From: JAXLYE01 sp046351595
GTDB lineage: Bacteria > Myxococcota_A > Polyangia > Palsa-1104 > JAEUJZ01
DNA: 64,000 nt
Assembly: GCA_046351595.1 (NCBI GenBank)
Contig: JAXLYE010000005.1
Coordinates: 434,001-498,000, forward strand
Direction of reading: 5' to 3'
Both the position numbers and the translations under genes were made by a program. The notes under the pieces were generated by a model. It had not been told where the DNA came from. It searched no databases and saw only the letters and a program-made list of their open reading frames with translations. Below, one piece after another: positions 29,116 to 37,749 of this stretch (position 1 is the first letter of the stretch; each line of letters starts with the position of its first letter).

Positions 29116-30027
29116 TTACGACTGCGCCTGCTGCTGCGCGCCGCTGCCAGCGGCCTGGATCGCGGGCACGAGCACCTTGCGGGCGAACGTGGCGAACGTA
29201 GTGTGCGTCGTCGTCTCGGGCGTGCGCGGCTCGGCGGAGTCGAGCCGGCCCTCGGCGACCGCGCCGTACATCTGGCTGAAGGTGCTGACCAAAAAGTCGG
29301 GCAGACCGAAGCTGGCCATGGCCTGCTGCGCGGCCTGCACCGGCACCTCGACGTACTTGATCTCGCGGCCGAGCAGCTTCGAGAGCTGCGCGTACACCTC
29401 GACCTGGGTCAGGTCACTCGGGCCGTGCACACCGACGATGCGATGGCCCTGCCAGTTGCGTGACAAGAGGAAGCTCGCGGCCTTGTACGCGATGTCGCGC
29501 GTGGCGACCATCGGGAACGCGCGGCCGGCCGGGATCGCCGAGTACACGGTGCCCGAGAGGATGCCGCCGAGGTCGCGCAGCACGTTCTCCATGAAGAAGC
29601 CGGCGCGCAGGATGGCGACGTTGGGGATCTTGCGCTGGAACGCCAGCTCGATGTCGAGCAGGCTGCCGACCGGGCCCGAGCCCGGGCCGTTCTGCGCGCC
29701 GACGCTGGAGAGCACGACCGCGTACTTCACCCCGGCGCGCCGCGCGAGCTCGGCCGCGACCTGCGCGGTGCCGACCGCCCACTCGTGGTGATCCGGGCGC
29801 GACGGCGGCGGCGTCACCCAGAACAGCGCCGAGGCGCCCTCCAGCGACTGGCGCAGCACCTCGTGATCATCCATCGAGCCCGGCACCGCCTTGGCGCCGC
29901 GCGCGATCAGGCCCTCGACCTTGCCGACGTCGCGGCTGATCAGGGTGACGCCCTGACCTGCCTCGAGCAGCAGGTTGGCGAGGGTGCGGCCGATGTTTCC
30001 GTTCGGGGTGTTGATGACGACGCTCAT
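29116..30027 (-). CDS. NmrA-like NAD(P)-binding protein
   Basis: A 303-residue atypical short-chain dehydrogenase of the NmrA/NAD(P)H-binding group. The dinucleotide motif at the N-terminus reads NTPNGNIGRTLANLLLEAG. The middle has the expected ALFWVTPPP and KYAVVLSSVGAQNG strands and LRAGFFMENVL. The usual SDR catalytic Tyr-x3-Lys is not evident, as is common in this group, which often senses redox state or reduces small quinones. The ATG overlaps the TGA of the upstream FAD oxidoreductase by 4 nt, so the two probably act together. Confidence 0.85.
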   Translation of the reverse strand: MSVVINTPNGNIGRTLANLLLEAGQGVTLISRDVGKVEGLIARGAKAVPGSMDDHEVLRQSLEGASALFWVTPPPSRPDHHEWAVGTAQVAAELARRAGVKYAVVLSSVGAQNGPGSGPVGSLLDIELAFQRKIPNVAILRAGFFMENVLRDLGGILSGTVYSAIPAGRAFPMVATRDIAYKAASFLLSRNWQGHRIVGVHGPSDLTQVEVYAQLSKLLGREIKYVEVPVQAAQQAMASFGLPDFLVSTFSQMYGAVAEGRLDSAEPRTPETTTHTTFATFARKVLVPAIQAAGSGAQQQAQS

Positions 30028-31685
30028 TCGCTCTCCCTCTCTACTTCCGTCTTCTCGGGTTGGCTGGGGCTGGGCCCAGACGGCGGGCCCAGCGTGGGCT
30101 GCGACGGGACGGCCGCGGTTGGGGCGGCCGACCGGGTGATACCGGATGGATCCTTGTCCCGGCTGCCGATGACGCCGCGCAGCGACATGCGCGGGTAGCT
30201 GAGATCGGCGGCGCCGAGGCCGGGGGGCGGCGCTGCGCCCGGGCTGATCGGGGCCAGCGAGCTGCTCGAGTGCGACTCGACCGCGACCACGGGCGGCGGC
30301 GGCATGGTGGTCAGCAGCGACGCCGGCATCGACCTGGGCACGAGCACCGGCACGCTGGCCTCGGGACCCTCGACGGGCCGCGGCCGGGGGAAGTGACGCG
30401 CGACCAGCTCCGCCGAGAACTCCATCGCCCGCGGGATGCTGACCCCGGCGAGGATCTCGCCGACGAAGAAGGTGCGGTTCTGGCCCTGCACGCGCGCGAA
30501 GCGATCGTAGACGCCGCCGCGGAAGTCCTCGGACGAGTAGTACGGGAACCACTTCCACAGGAGCGGGTGCGAAAGCAGCTTGGCGCGCTTGCCGCCGAGC
30601 CGGCGCGCCAGGTCGTAGACGTTGCGCACCAGCGCGTCGATCGAGGTGTCCTCGGCCAGGTAGGGATACAGGTTGTAGACGTTGGTGCCGGGCGTCACCT
30701 CGATGAGCGCGTAGGGGTAGCTCATGGGCACGCCGTGGTCGACGGTGTTGCGCAGAAAGTAGCAGACGTTCTGGGGCAGCCCGTCGATGCGGCAGGTGAT
30801 GACCGCGCGCTTGATGATGCGCACCCGCGACAGCACGTCGCGCTCCTCGGGCGTGACGTCGGCCACGGCCAGGAAGTCCTCGGTCGGCGCGGCCCAGATC
30901 AGGCGGTCGAACTCCAGCGCCTGATCTAGAGTCTCGACGCGCACCGTGCTGCCGCGCACGACCCGCCGCACCGTCGAGCGGAACAGCACCGTGTGCTCGC
31001 CGGCGAGCCTTTGCCACAGCACCTGGTTGCCTTCCTGGAACTTGGGGAAGCGCATGGTCAGCTGCCGGTACAGGCTCATGCGGCTGATCAGGATGGCGGT
31101 CTTGATGAAGTACGCGGTCGGGATCTGCCCGTCGGTGGTCGGGAACTGCATGGCGCTGACCAGCGGCACCACGGCCTCGCGCGCGAAGCCCAGCCCCTCG
31201 CGCAAGAACCACTGCGAGCACGGGTCGGTCAGCGCCTGGTACATCGGCCCGTCGAAGCCCGGCGTGTCCTGCTTCTCGAACTGCTTCAGAAGGTTCATAA
31301 AGCGCAGGATCTGCGAGAGCCGCTTCGACAGAGGCAGCGCGCTCGGGACGAGGAACGGGTGGCACACCGTGCCCGTCGGCAGATCGAGGCAGCGCGCGCT
31401 CGGGAAGACGTCGTAGGTCACGGTCAGCCCGAGCCGGCGGGCGTAGTCCAGGTAGATCTTCGAGGGCAGGACGAAGACGCTGCCGCCCTCGTAGATGCCG
31501 AGCTGGTTGCCGTCCTTGTCGTGGAACGGGATGGACATCGCCTTGCCGCCCGCGCGCTTCTTGGACTCAAGGACCGTGATGTTGCGGTAGCCCTTCTGGC
31601 GGAGCTCCTCGGCCGCGGTCAGGCCGGCGGGGCCGGCGCCGACGATGCCGATGCGGAGGCTGGCGAGCGGTCTTTGCGTGCTCAT
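30024..31685 (-). CDS. FAD-dependent amine-oxidase-like oxidoreductase
   Basis: A 553-residue flavoprotein. The FAD-binding motif GIVGAGPAGLTAAEEL is at about residue 13, followed by VLESKKRAGGKAMS, the ribose-binding Glu and GG region of amine oxidase/protoporphyrinogen-oxidase/phytoene-desaturase relatives. FFVGEILAGVSIPRAMEFSAELVA near the end is the C-terminal FAD contact. The last 120 residues are Pro/Ser-rich and probably disordered, an unusual extension. The start is the ATG at 31683-31685; an upstream ATG at 31763 would add 26 residues encoded largely by a 12-bp repeat. Substrate is unknown. It is coupled to the NmrA-like gene. Confidence 0.82.
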   Translation of the reverse strand: MSTQRPLASLRIGIVGAGPAGLTAAEELRQKGYRNITVLESKKRAGGKAMSIPFHDKDGNQLGIYEGGSVFVLPSKIYLDYARRLGLTVTYDVFPSARCLDLPTGTVCHPFLVPSALPLSKRLSQILRFMNLLKQFEKQDTPGFDGPMYQALTDPCSQWFLREGLGFAREAVVPLVSAMQFPTTDGQIPTAYFIKTAILISRMSLYRQLTMRFPKFQEGNQVLWQRLAGEHTVLFRSTVRRVVRGSTVRVETLDQALEFDRLIWAAPTEDFLAVADVTPEERDVLSRVRIIKRAVITCRIDGLPQNVCYFLRNTVDHGVPMSYPYALIEVTPGTNVYNLYPYLAEDTSIDALVRNVYDLARRLGGKRAKLLSHPLLWKWFPYYSSEDFRGGVYDRFARVQGQNRTFFVGEILAGVSIPRAMEFSAELVARHFPRPRPVEGPEASVPVLVPRSMPASLLTTMPPPPVVAVESHSSSSLAPISPGAAPPPGLGAADLSYPRMSLRGVIGSRDKDPSGITRSAAPTAAVPSQPTLGPPSGPSPSQPEKTEVERESE

Positions 31686-32090
31686 CGCGAGGTCTTTCTG
31701 AAGCTCTGGCTGAAGCTCTGGCTGAAGCTCTGGGAGCGCCGCGGCGCCGCTCGCCCCGCTCATTGGATGCCGAGCGGCGGTCGGGGTCGCTCCTGCGAGC
31801 GGCGCAGGCGAGGTCTGCGCCGAAAGGGCTGAGGAGGCGCCCGACCCCTGTGCCCTGCGTCTCGCCCTGCGCGACGACCTGCAGCGACGAGCGGCCTGGC
31901 CTGTTACCTGGGGGCTGAGCGGCGGCGGCCGGCAGACGTTTTCACTCTACTCCGTTCGCTCCGGTTGCGGCGCAGGGCGCTGGAACCCGGCACGAACGCT
32001 CGGGTTTCTCGGACGCGGTCCTGCACGAGCTCCTGTCGCGCTCTGGACCGGGCTTGCCGGACGCGCACCAACCGGGTTGGAATCAGGCGC
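31686..32090. other. Divergent intergenic region, no supported gene
   Basis: About 400 bp between the minus-strand FAD oxidoreductase and the plus-strand aminotransferase. The notable content is the threefold 12-bp repeat at 31698-31733. An AT-richer patch at about 31935-31955 (ACGTTTTCACTCTACTCC) may be promoter sequence. No gene is supported. Confidence 0.5.
31698..31733 (+). repeat. 12-bp tandem repeat, three perfect copies
   Basis: CTGAAGCTCTGG is repeated three times without change, starting at 31698, 31710 and 31722. It ends 13 bp upstream of the preferred ATG of the FAD oxidoreductase. If translation instead starts at 31763, it encodes a PELQ-type repeat. Confidence 0.95.
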
Positions 32091-33329
32091 ATGGACGACG
32101 GAGCCCGCCGCCACTTCACCCTCGACCCGGACGTCACGTTCCTGAACCACGGCTCGTTCGGCGCCTGCCCGCGGCCGGTGCTGGACGTGCAGTCCGAGCT
32201 GCGTGCCCGCATGGAGCGCGAGCCCGTGCGCTTCTTCAACCGCGAGCTCGAGCCGCTGCTCGACGAGGCGCGGGCCGAGCTGGCGGCCTTCGTCGGGGCG
32301 CCGGCCGGGGATCTGGTGTTCCTGCACAACGCCACGACCGCCGTGAACGCGGTGCTGTCCTCGCTGCGCTTCGAGCCGGGCGACGAGATCCTGGTCACGG
32401 ATCACGGCTACCCGGCGTGCGCCAACGCGGCCCGGCGCTGGGCCGCGCGCGCCGGCGCCTGCGTCGTCACCGCGGCCGTCCCGTTCCCGCTGTCCGGCGG
32501 CGACGAGATCGTCGCGGCGGTGCTGGCCGCGGTGTCGCCGCGCACGCGCCTGGCGCTTTTGGATCACGTCACCAGCCCGACCGGGCTCGTGCTGCCCCTC
32601 GCCGAGCTCGTGGCGGCGCTCGCGGCGCGCGGCATCGACACGCTGGTCGACGGTGCGCACGCGCCCGGGATGCTGCCGCTGCGGCTCAGCGAGCTCGCCG
32701 AGCGCGGCGCCGCCTACTACACCGGCAACCTGCACAAGTGGTGCTGCGCGCCCAAGGGCGCCGCCTTCCTGTACGTCCGCCGCGACCGCCAGGACGGCAT
32801 CCACCCGACGGTGACCAGCCACGGCGCGAGCTCGCCGCGGCGCGACCGCTCGCGCCTGCTGCAGGAGTTCGACTGGGTCGGCACCGACGACTACACCGCG
32901 GCGCTGTGTGTGCCGGCGGCGCTGCGCTTCCTCGGCGGGCTCGTGCCCGGCGGCTGGGACGTGCTGCGCCAGCGCAACCGCGAGCTCGCCCGCTCCGCGC
33001 GCCGCGAGCTGGCCGCGGTGCTGCAGATCGCGCTGCCGTGCCCCGACGAGCTGCTCGGGGCCCTGGCGGCGCTGCCGCTTCCCGCCAGGGAGCCTGATGG
33101 CGAGCCGGTGGCGCCCGGGGCCGCGCCAGGCGTCGACCCGCTGCAGGCGCGTCTCTACGATCAGCACCGCATCCAGGTCCCGGTCATCCCCTGGCCGCAG
33201 GCGCCGCGCCGCCTGATCCGGATCTCGGCGCAGATCTACAACCAGCCGGCCGAGTACACGCGGCTCGGCGCGGCGCTCCTGCGCGAGCTCGCCGACGCGC
33301 CCAGAAGCGGCGGCCCGGGCGCTGCCTAG
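32091..33329 (+). CDS. Class V aminotransferase (isopenicillin-N-epimerase-like)
   Basis: A 412-residue PLP enzyme. The N-terminus FLNHGSFGACPRPVLDVQSELRARME and the motifs FLHNATTAVNAVL and VDGAHAPGMLPL fit the class V group near isopenicillin N epimerase. Lys216 in TGNLHKWCCAPKGAAFLYV is the expected PLP Schiff-base lysine. Such proteins act as epimerases, lyases or cysteine-desulfurase relatives, and no single reaction can be assigned. The start is the ATG at 32091; similarity begins a few residues later. lipB follows 47 nt downstream on the same strand, so the two may share a transcript. Confidence 0.86.
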   Translation: MDDGARRHFTLDPDVTFLNHGSFGACPRPVLDVQSELRARMEREPVRFFNRELEPLLDEARAELAAFVGAPAGDLVFLHNATTAVNAVLSSLRFEPGDEILVTDHGYPACANAARRWAARAGACVVTAAVPFPLSGGDEIVAAVLAAVSPRTRLALLDHVTSPTGLVLPLAELVAALAARGIDTLVDGAHAPGMLPLRLSELAERGAAYYTGNLHKWCCAPKGAAFLYVRRDRQDGIHPTVTSHGASSPRRDRSRLLQEFDWVGTDDYTAALCVPAALRFLGGLVPGGWDVLRQRNRELARSARRELAAVLQIALPCPDELLGALAALPLPAREPDGEPVAPGAAPGVDPLQARLYDQHRIQVPVIPWPQAPRRLIRISAQIYNQPAEYTRLGAALLRELADAPRSGGPGAA

Positions 33330-33376
33330 CGAGGCACGGCGCCGTCCGGCGCAGAAGGCCTGGTAGGATTGCGGCC

Positions 33377-34282
33377 ATGAGCGCACCCCCCAGCGCGATC
33401 TCCGACACAGCGTCGGACGCGGGCCGCACGCCGCGCGAGCTCGGCGACGGCATCGCCGTCTACCTCGGCGAGGTGGACTACGGCGTGGCCTGGCGCCTGC
33501 AACAGATCCTCGTCGAGGAGCGGGCCGCGATCGGCGAGCGCGGGCCGGCGCGCGACGTGCTCTTGCTCTGCCAGCACCCGGACGTGATGACCGTGGGCCG
33601 CCGCCAGCGGGCGCAGGCGAACATCCTTGCGCGCCGCTTCCCGCTCTACGAGATCGAGCGCGGCGGCGACGTGACCTACCACGGCCCGGGGCAGCTCGTC
33701 GGCTACCCGATCGTGTGGCTGCGGCCCGGCCAGGGTGGCCCCCGGCCCGAGGACCGCTGGGGCGAGCGCGACCTGCACGCCTACCTGCGCTGCCTCGAGG
33801 AGGGCCTGTGCCGGCTGTGCGCCGAGTGCGGCGTCGCCGCCGACCGCCGCGAGGGCCTGACCGGCGTCTGGACCCCGGACGGCGCGCGCAAGCTGGCCTC
33901 GATGGGCATCGCGGTGCGGCGCTGGGTCGCGTTCCACGGCTTCGCGCTCAACGTCACCACCGACCTGTCGCGCTTTGCGGCGATGAACCCGTGCGGGCTC
34001 AGCGCCCAGGTGATGACGTCGCTGGCCGCGCTCGGCGCGCGCTCCGGAGGCCAGCCGGTCCGCGTCGAGAGCCTGCTCGAGCCCGCGGCGCGCTGCATCG
34101 GCGCGGCGCTCAGCCGGCGCTTCCCGCTGGTGGCGCTCGCCGACAGCGGCCTTAAAGACGCGCTCGCGCGGGCGCAGCGGGAGGCGATCCCGCCCGCCGG
34201 CAGCGGCAGCGACAGCGGCGGTGGCCCCGACAGCGACCGCGTCGGCGACGCCGCCGCGAGCCAGGCGCCCGCGGCTACGTAG
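33377..34282 (+). CDS. lipB: Lipoyl(octanoyl) transferase
   Basis: A 301-residue enzyme moving octanoyl groups from acyl carrier protein to lipoate-dependent enzymes. The signature RGGDVTYHGPGQLVGYPI is intact. Lys172 in ARKLASMGIAVRRWV and Cys206 in MNPCGL are the expected catalytic pair, with the conserved HGFALNV between them. It is longer than E. coli LipB because of an N-terminal extension and a Gly/Ser/Asp-rich tail. lipA is not adjacent. The stop lies 11 nt from that of the convergent membrane protein. Confidence 0.96.
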   Translation: MSAPPSAISDTASDAGRTPRELGDGIAVYLGEVDYGVAWRLQQILVEERAAIGERGPARDVLLLCQHPDVMTVGRRQRAQANILARRFPLYEIERGGDVTYHGPGQLVGYPIVWLRPGQGGPRPEDRWGERDLHAYLRCLEEGLCRLCAECGVAADRREGLTGVWTPDGARKLASMGIAVRRWVAFHGFALNVTTDLSRFAAMNPCGLSAQVMTSLAALGARSGGQPVRVESLLEPAARCIGAALSRRFPLVALADSGLKDALARAQREAIPPAGSGSDSGGGPDSDRVGDAAASQAPAAT

Positions 34283-34293
34283 AGGGCCCGCGG

Positions 34294-34719
34294 CTAGGTG
34301 AAGATGTTGAGGGCGAGGCTGAAGAAGCCCAGGGCGAGGCCGGCGTAGCCGAGCAGGTTCTCGCGGGCGCGCAGCCCCTGGTGCATCCGCTCGCCGAGCG
34401 CGCGCTGGCCCGGCGAGAGCTTCCGCCCGACCCACACCTCGAGCGTCGGGTAGCCGAAGCGCAGCCCGAGCAAGAGCGACGCCACGCCCGCGGCCAGAAA
34501 GCCCAGGTACACCGTCGGCGCGATGCGGATGAAGCCGAGGTAGGCCAGCATCTCGAGCACGGTCCACAGGCCGCTTATCACCGCGCCGACGCCGAGCAGC
34601 CCGGACAGCGGGCTGAGCGCCTGCAGCCAGAAGCGCAGGCTCGGGCGCAGGCGGCCGATCCGGTCCTCGTTGGCCAGCGCACCGAGCAGGATGAGGACGA
34701 CACTACCGAGCGTTCCCAA
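34294..34719 (-). CDS. Hypothetical four-helix membrane protein
   Basis: A 141-residue protein with about four hydrophobic segments (SVVLILLGALAN; GLLGVGAVISGLWTVLEMLAYLGF; VYLGFLAAGVASLLLGL; NLLGYAGLALGFFSLALNIF). No family is recognised. The start is TTG at 34717-34719, chosen because GGAGG lies five bases upstream; a longer frame to 34779 lacks a ribosome site. It is divergent from the MerR regulator, which makes it a possible target (inference). Confidence 0.65.
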   Translation of the reverse strand: MGTLGSVVLILLGALANEDRIGRLRPSLRFWLQALSPLSGLLGVGAVISGLWTVLEMLAYLGFIRIAPTVYLGFLAAGVASLLLGLRFGYPTLEVWVGRKLSPGQRALGERMHQGLRARENLLGYAGLALGFFSLALNIFT

Positions 34720-34965
34720 CGGACCCTCCTTCGACTTTGGGCCGGCGCGCTGCGTGCTTGCGCGGGCCGGCCCGGTCACGACCGATTATTCCTGCGTCGT
34801 CCCGCCGCTGCCAACCCGATCCGATGGGCCGCGCCGCAGCGCTCGTCGCACCGCGTCGGCGCCGGTTGACAGGGAGCACACCGACCGTCGAAAATGAGGC
34901 CGTCTTCCCGGTCCATCTCGTCGAGGCGAGCCGGGGGCACCGAAGTCCATGAACCGAGCCAGAGC

Positions 34966-35478
34966 ATGACCGCGCGGCCCAGCGCAGAGCAGACCGGACG
35001 CAGGCTGACCCTCAAGGACATGATCACGGGCGCCGGCACGACCGCCCGCGCCGTGCGCTTCTACGAGGCCGAGAAGCTCATCACCGCGGCCGCGCGCTCG
35101 CCCGGCGGTCATCGGCTGTTCGACGAGGCCGAGCTCGATCGGCTGCGGCTGGTCATCGACCTGCGCACCTGCGGCTTCTCGATCGAGGAGATCCGCGAGA
35201 TCCTGCGCGCCCGTGGCCGCACCGAGCCGGTGCGCGACGCCGCGCTCAAGGTGCAGAAGCTCCTCGTCTCGCACCTGGCCGAGCTGCGGCACCGCGTCGA
35301 GGTCATCGAGCGCCTCAGCCGCGAGCTCGGCGCGTCGGCCAGGCTCCTCGATCACTGCGTCGAGTGCACGGACCCGCGCGGCCCCGACGCCTGCTCGAGC
35401 TGCGAGGTGCCGGCCGCGGTGACGACGCCGCCGTGCTTCAGCCACGTCTGGCCGATCCAGCGCCCGCCCAAGACGTGA
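34966..35478 (+). CDS. MerR-family transcriptional regulator with C-terminal Cys cluster
   Basis: A 170-residue DNA-binding regulator. The winged-helix domain reads TTARAVRFYEAEKLI, then RSPGGHRLFDEAELDRLRLV and GFSIEEIREIL, matching MerR. A dimerisation coiled coil follows (LKVQKLLVSHLAELRHRVEVIERLSREL). The effector end holds Cys131, Cys134, Cys143 and Cys146 in a C-x2-C-x8-C-x2-C arrangement, which could bind a metal or iron-sulfur cluster. Regulators of this type usually act on a promoter nearby; the divergent 141-residue membrane protein is the closest candidate. The start is the ATG at 34966. Confidence 0.88.
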   Translation: MTARPSAEQTGRRLTLKDMITGAGTTARAVRFYEAEKLITAAARSPGGHRLFDEAELDRLRLVIDLRTCGFSIEEIREILRARGRTEPVRDAALKVQKLLVSHLAELRHRVEVIERLSRELGASARLLDHCVECTDPRGPDACSSCEVPAAVTTPPCFSHVWPIQRPPKT

Positions 35479-35517
35479 GCCGGTCTGGGCGGCTGGCCGG
35501 CCGGTTCGAGCTGCGGC

Positions 35518-36651
35518 TCAGTCGAGCAGCTCGGTGATCCGCACGCCGATCTCGCCCTCGACGTCGACCAGCTCGCCGCGCGCGATGACGCGGCCGCCGG
35601 CGGTCAGGTCGACCGGGCCGGCCAGCGGGCGGCCGACGGGCAGCACGGCGCCGGGCCGCAGCTCCAGCACCTCGCGGGCCGGCAGCGTCAGCCGGCCGAT
35701 CTCGCACGTCAGCTGCACCGGCAGCTCGCCGAGCAGCGGATCGCTGGGCAGCGCCTCGGGCGTCTCGGTCGGGGGGCTCGCGGGCTCGCCGCGGGGCGGT
35801 CGGGTCTCGGGGTTCTCGTCGGCCATCGCCTCTGCTCGCAGGTGAAAGGGGCTCATCACGGTCACGCCGCCTCCGTCGAGGTACGCGGGAAAGACGCCTG
35901 CGCCCAGGCGCAGCGCCACCAGCCCGCCGGTGACCGGCTTGGGTCCGAAGTGATCCAGGACGACGATGTCGCCGGGGCGCAGCGTCAAGAGCGCGCTCGC
36001 CGGCAGGAAGCCGTAGCCGGCCTCGATGCGCAGCGTGACCTGGCTCTGGCTCAGCCGCTCGCGCCGCTGCCAGCGCCGGGCCATCGCCCGCGGCGACGGC
36101 GGCGGCGCGGCGAGCAGGCGCAGGTCGGCGCCCAGCACGAGCCGCGCCCAGCCCCGGTCACGCGGCGTCTTCACGTCGAGGTCGAGCGCCAGGCCGGTGC
36201 GCGCCGTGCGCTCGCCGAGCAGCTGCTCGACCGTCTCTTCCGTCGCCGGCAGGGTGCGCACCGCGGCACCGCGCAGTGCCTTGCGCGTAAGGCCCGCGAG
36301 CTCCTCGGTCGACCGCAGCCCGAGCCGCGCGCACAGCGCCTCGTCGACGGACAGCACGGCCCGCGGCCGCGCCGGCGAGAGCCCCTCGAGCTCGAGCAGC
36401 CGCCCGCCGGACAGCAGGCTCGCGGCGCGCTCGATCGGGATCAGGTACGGCTCGGCCGCATCGATCCGCAGCGGCCCGCCGAGCACCGCCCGCAGCTCCG
36501 GCAGCTCGCCGTCGGACAGCGCCGCCTCGTCGAGCAGGCCGCTGAGGTGGCGCCACAGCGCGCGGCCGAGATCGACCTGCGCGCGCAGCAGCCGCGGCAG
36601 CTCGGCCAGCGGGTAGGGGCGCACGCGGCGCGGGCGGCCCGGCGTGCTCAC
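35518..36651 (-). CDS. SctQ/YscQ/FliN-type C-ring protein with SpoA domain
   Basis: A 377-residue protein. The C-terminal 75 residues (LPVQLTCEIGRLTLPAREVLELRPGAVLPVGRP, then VDLTAGGRVIARGELVDVEGEIGVRITELLD) are a SpoA/FliMN_C domain. A second, weaker copy lies at about 240-300 (RIEAGYGFLPASALLTLRPGDIVVLDHFG). This two-SpoA layout fits the cytosolic sorting-platform protein SctQ of type III secretion. No other secretion gene is nearby. The start is GTG at 36649-36651, overlapping the pgpA TGA (GTGA). Either the rest of a secretion system lies elsewhere in the genome or this is a repurposed C-ring protein. Confidence 0.83.
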   Translation of the reverse strand: MSTPGRPRRVRPYPLAELPRLLRAQVDLGRALWRHLSGLLDEAALSDGELPELRAVLGGPLRIDAAEPYLIPIERAASLLSGGRLLELEGLSPARPRAVLSVDEALCARLGLRSTEELAGLTRKALRGAAVRTLPATEETVEQLLGERTARTGLALDLDVKTPRDRGWARLVLGADLRLLAAPPPSPRAMARRWQRRERLSQSQVTLRIEAGYGFLPASALLTLRPGDIVVLDHFGPKPVTGGLVALRLGAGVFPAYLDGGGVTVMSPFHLRAEAMADENPETRPPRGEPASPPTETPEALPSDPLLGELPVQLTCEIGRLTLPAREVLELRPGAVLPVGRPLAGPVDLTAGGRVIARGELVDVEGEIGVRITELLD

Positions 36652-37169
36652 CCGAACCTCCCGAGCGGGACGCCGAGCGAGCGCAGCGCCGGCTCGACGA
36701 AGATCGTCGCCAGCCACAGGAGCGGCGCGCCCACCAGCCCGGCCATCACGTCGTCGGCCATCACGCCGAAGCCGCCGTGCACGCGGCGGTCGACCAGGCG
36801 GATCGGCCACGGCTTCCAGATGTCGAACAGGCGGAACAGCCCGTAGCCGAGCGCCAGCCCGAACAGCGTCGGCGAGGCCGCGGCCAGGGTCACCAGGTAG
36901 CCGACCACCTCGTCGATGACGACGCGCTGATCGTCGCTTGTGCCGCTGTCCCGGCAGAAGCGGCCGGCGGCCCAGGTCCCGACCGCGAGCAGCAGCACCG
37001 CCGCGGTCCAGACGTACGGCGGGCCGAGGAACAAGAGCGCCGCCCCGAGCGGCACCGCGGCCAGGGTCCCCAGGCTGCCCGGCGCCACGCGCGCGTTGCC
37101 GACGCCAAACCACGTCGCCAGGGTCGCCGCGAGCGGTCGCTCCCAGGCGGGGTCGTTCTGCACAGTCAC
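36648..37169 (-). CDS. pgpA: Phosphatidylglycerophosphatase A
   Basis: A 173-residue membrane enzyme that dephosphorylates phosphatidylglycerophosphate to phosphatidylglycerol. PgpA features are the N-terminal ATLATWFGVGNARVAPGSLGTLAAVPLG, the acidic VVIDEVVGYLVTL, FRLFDIWKPWPI and GGFGVMADDVMAGL. Four hydrophobic segments fit. The start is uncertain: I chose the GTG at 37167-37169, and another GTG lies two codons in. The stop overlaps the start of the SctQ-like gene. With pssA and psd in the window, both major branches of phospholipid synthesis are represented. Confidence 0.9.
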   Translation of the reverse strand: MTVQNDPAWERPLAATLATWFGVGNARVAPGSLGTLAAVPLGAALLFLGPPYVWTAAVLLLAVGTWAAGRFCRDSGTSDDQRVVIDEVVGYLVTLAAASPTLFGLALGYGLFRLFDIWKPWPIRLVDRRVHGGFGVMADDVMAGLVGAPLLWLATIFVEPALRSLGVPLGRFG

Positions 37170-37341
37170 GGTCTCATCGCTACGGCGAGGCTCCGGCCAG
37201 GTCAACGAAAAAACCAAAACGAAAAAAATTTGCCCGGTGGGAGATGTTGTCCTACATCTGGCGACATCAGCCCACGCGAAGCCGCCGCGACGTCTGAGAC
37301 GCGCGGGGCCCGGCACCCATCCCTCTACCCGGAGCCGACCG

Positions 37342-37749
37342 ATGAGCCAAGACCGCCGCCAGCAACTCCGCCTCCCCGTCGAGATCTGCGTGCAGCAGTA
37401 CCTGCCGCAGGGGACGTTCCTGGGCCTGACGCGCGACCTGTCCGAGCGCGGGCTGTACCTGACGGCGCCGCGGCTGCGCGACGACATGGCGCTGTACGGC
37501 GCGCCGCTCAACCTCGAGTTCGTGCTGCCCGGCACCGGCGAGACGATCTGGGCGCGCGGCCAGGTCTGCCACGAGGATCGCGACGGCAGCCTGAAGGGCC
37601 TGGGCATCCGCCTGACCGAGATGGCCGAGCAGCACGCGCGCTCGCTGCGCGCCTACGTCGACACCGTGCGCCAGGCGCGGCTGCACAACCTGATGCTGCG
37701 CGTGCAGAAGGGGCCGCAGGCGCTGCCCGGCGTCTCCCTGCCTCACTGA
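37342..37749 (+). CDS. PilZ domain protein
   Basis: A 135-residue probable cyclic-di-GMP receptor. The N-terminal RRQQLRLPVEI supplies the RxxxR binding motif, and LTRDLSERGLYLTAP supplies the D/NxSxxG motif, so both ligand elements are intact. The beta-barrel strands and a C-terminal helix follow. The start is the ATG at 37342, with CGGAG 7 bases upstream. Its stop overlaps that of the convergent sugar-phosphate transferase by 7 nt. Proximity to a glycan operon suggests cyclic-di-GMP control of polysaccharide output, which is inference. Confidence 0.9.
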   Translation: MSQDRRQQLRLPVEICVQQYLPQGTFLGLTRDLSERGLYLTAPRLRDDMALYGAPLNLEFVLPGTGETIWARGQVCHEDRDGSLKGLGIRLTEMAEQHARSLRAYVDTVRQARLHNLMLRVQKGPQALPGVSLPH

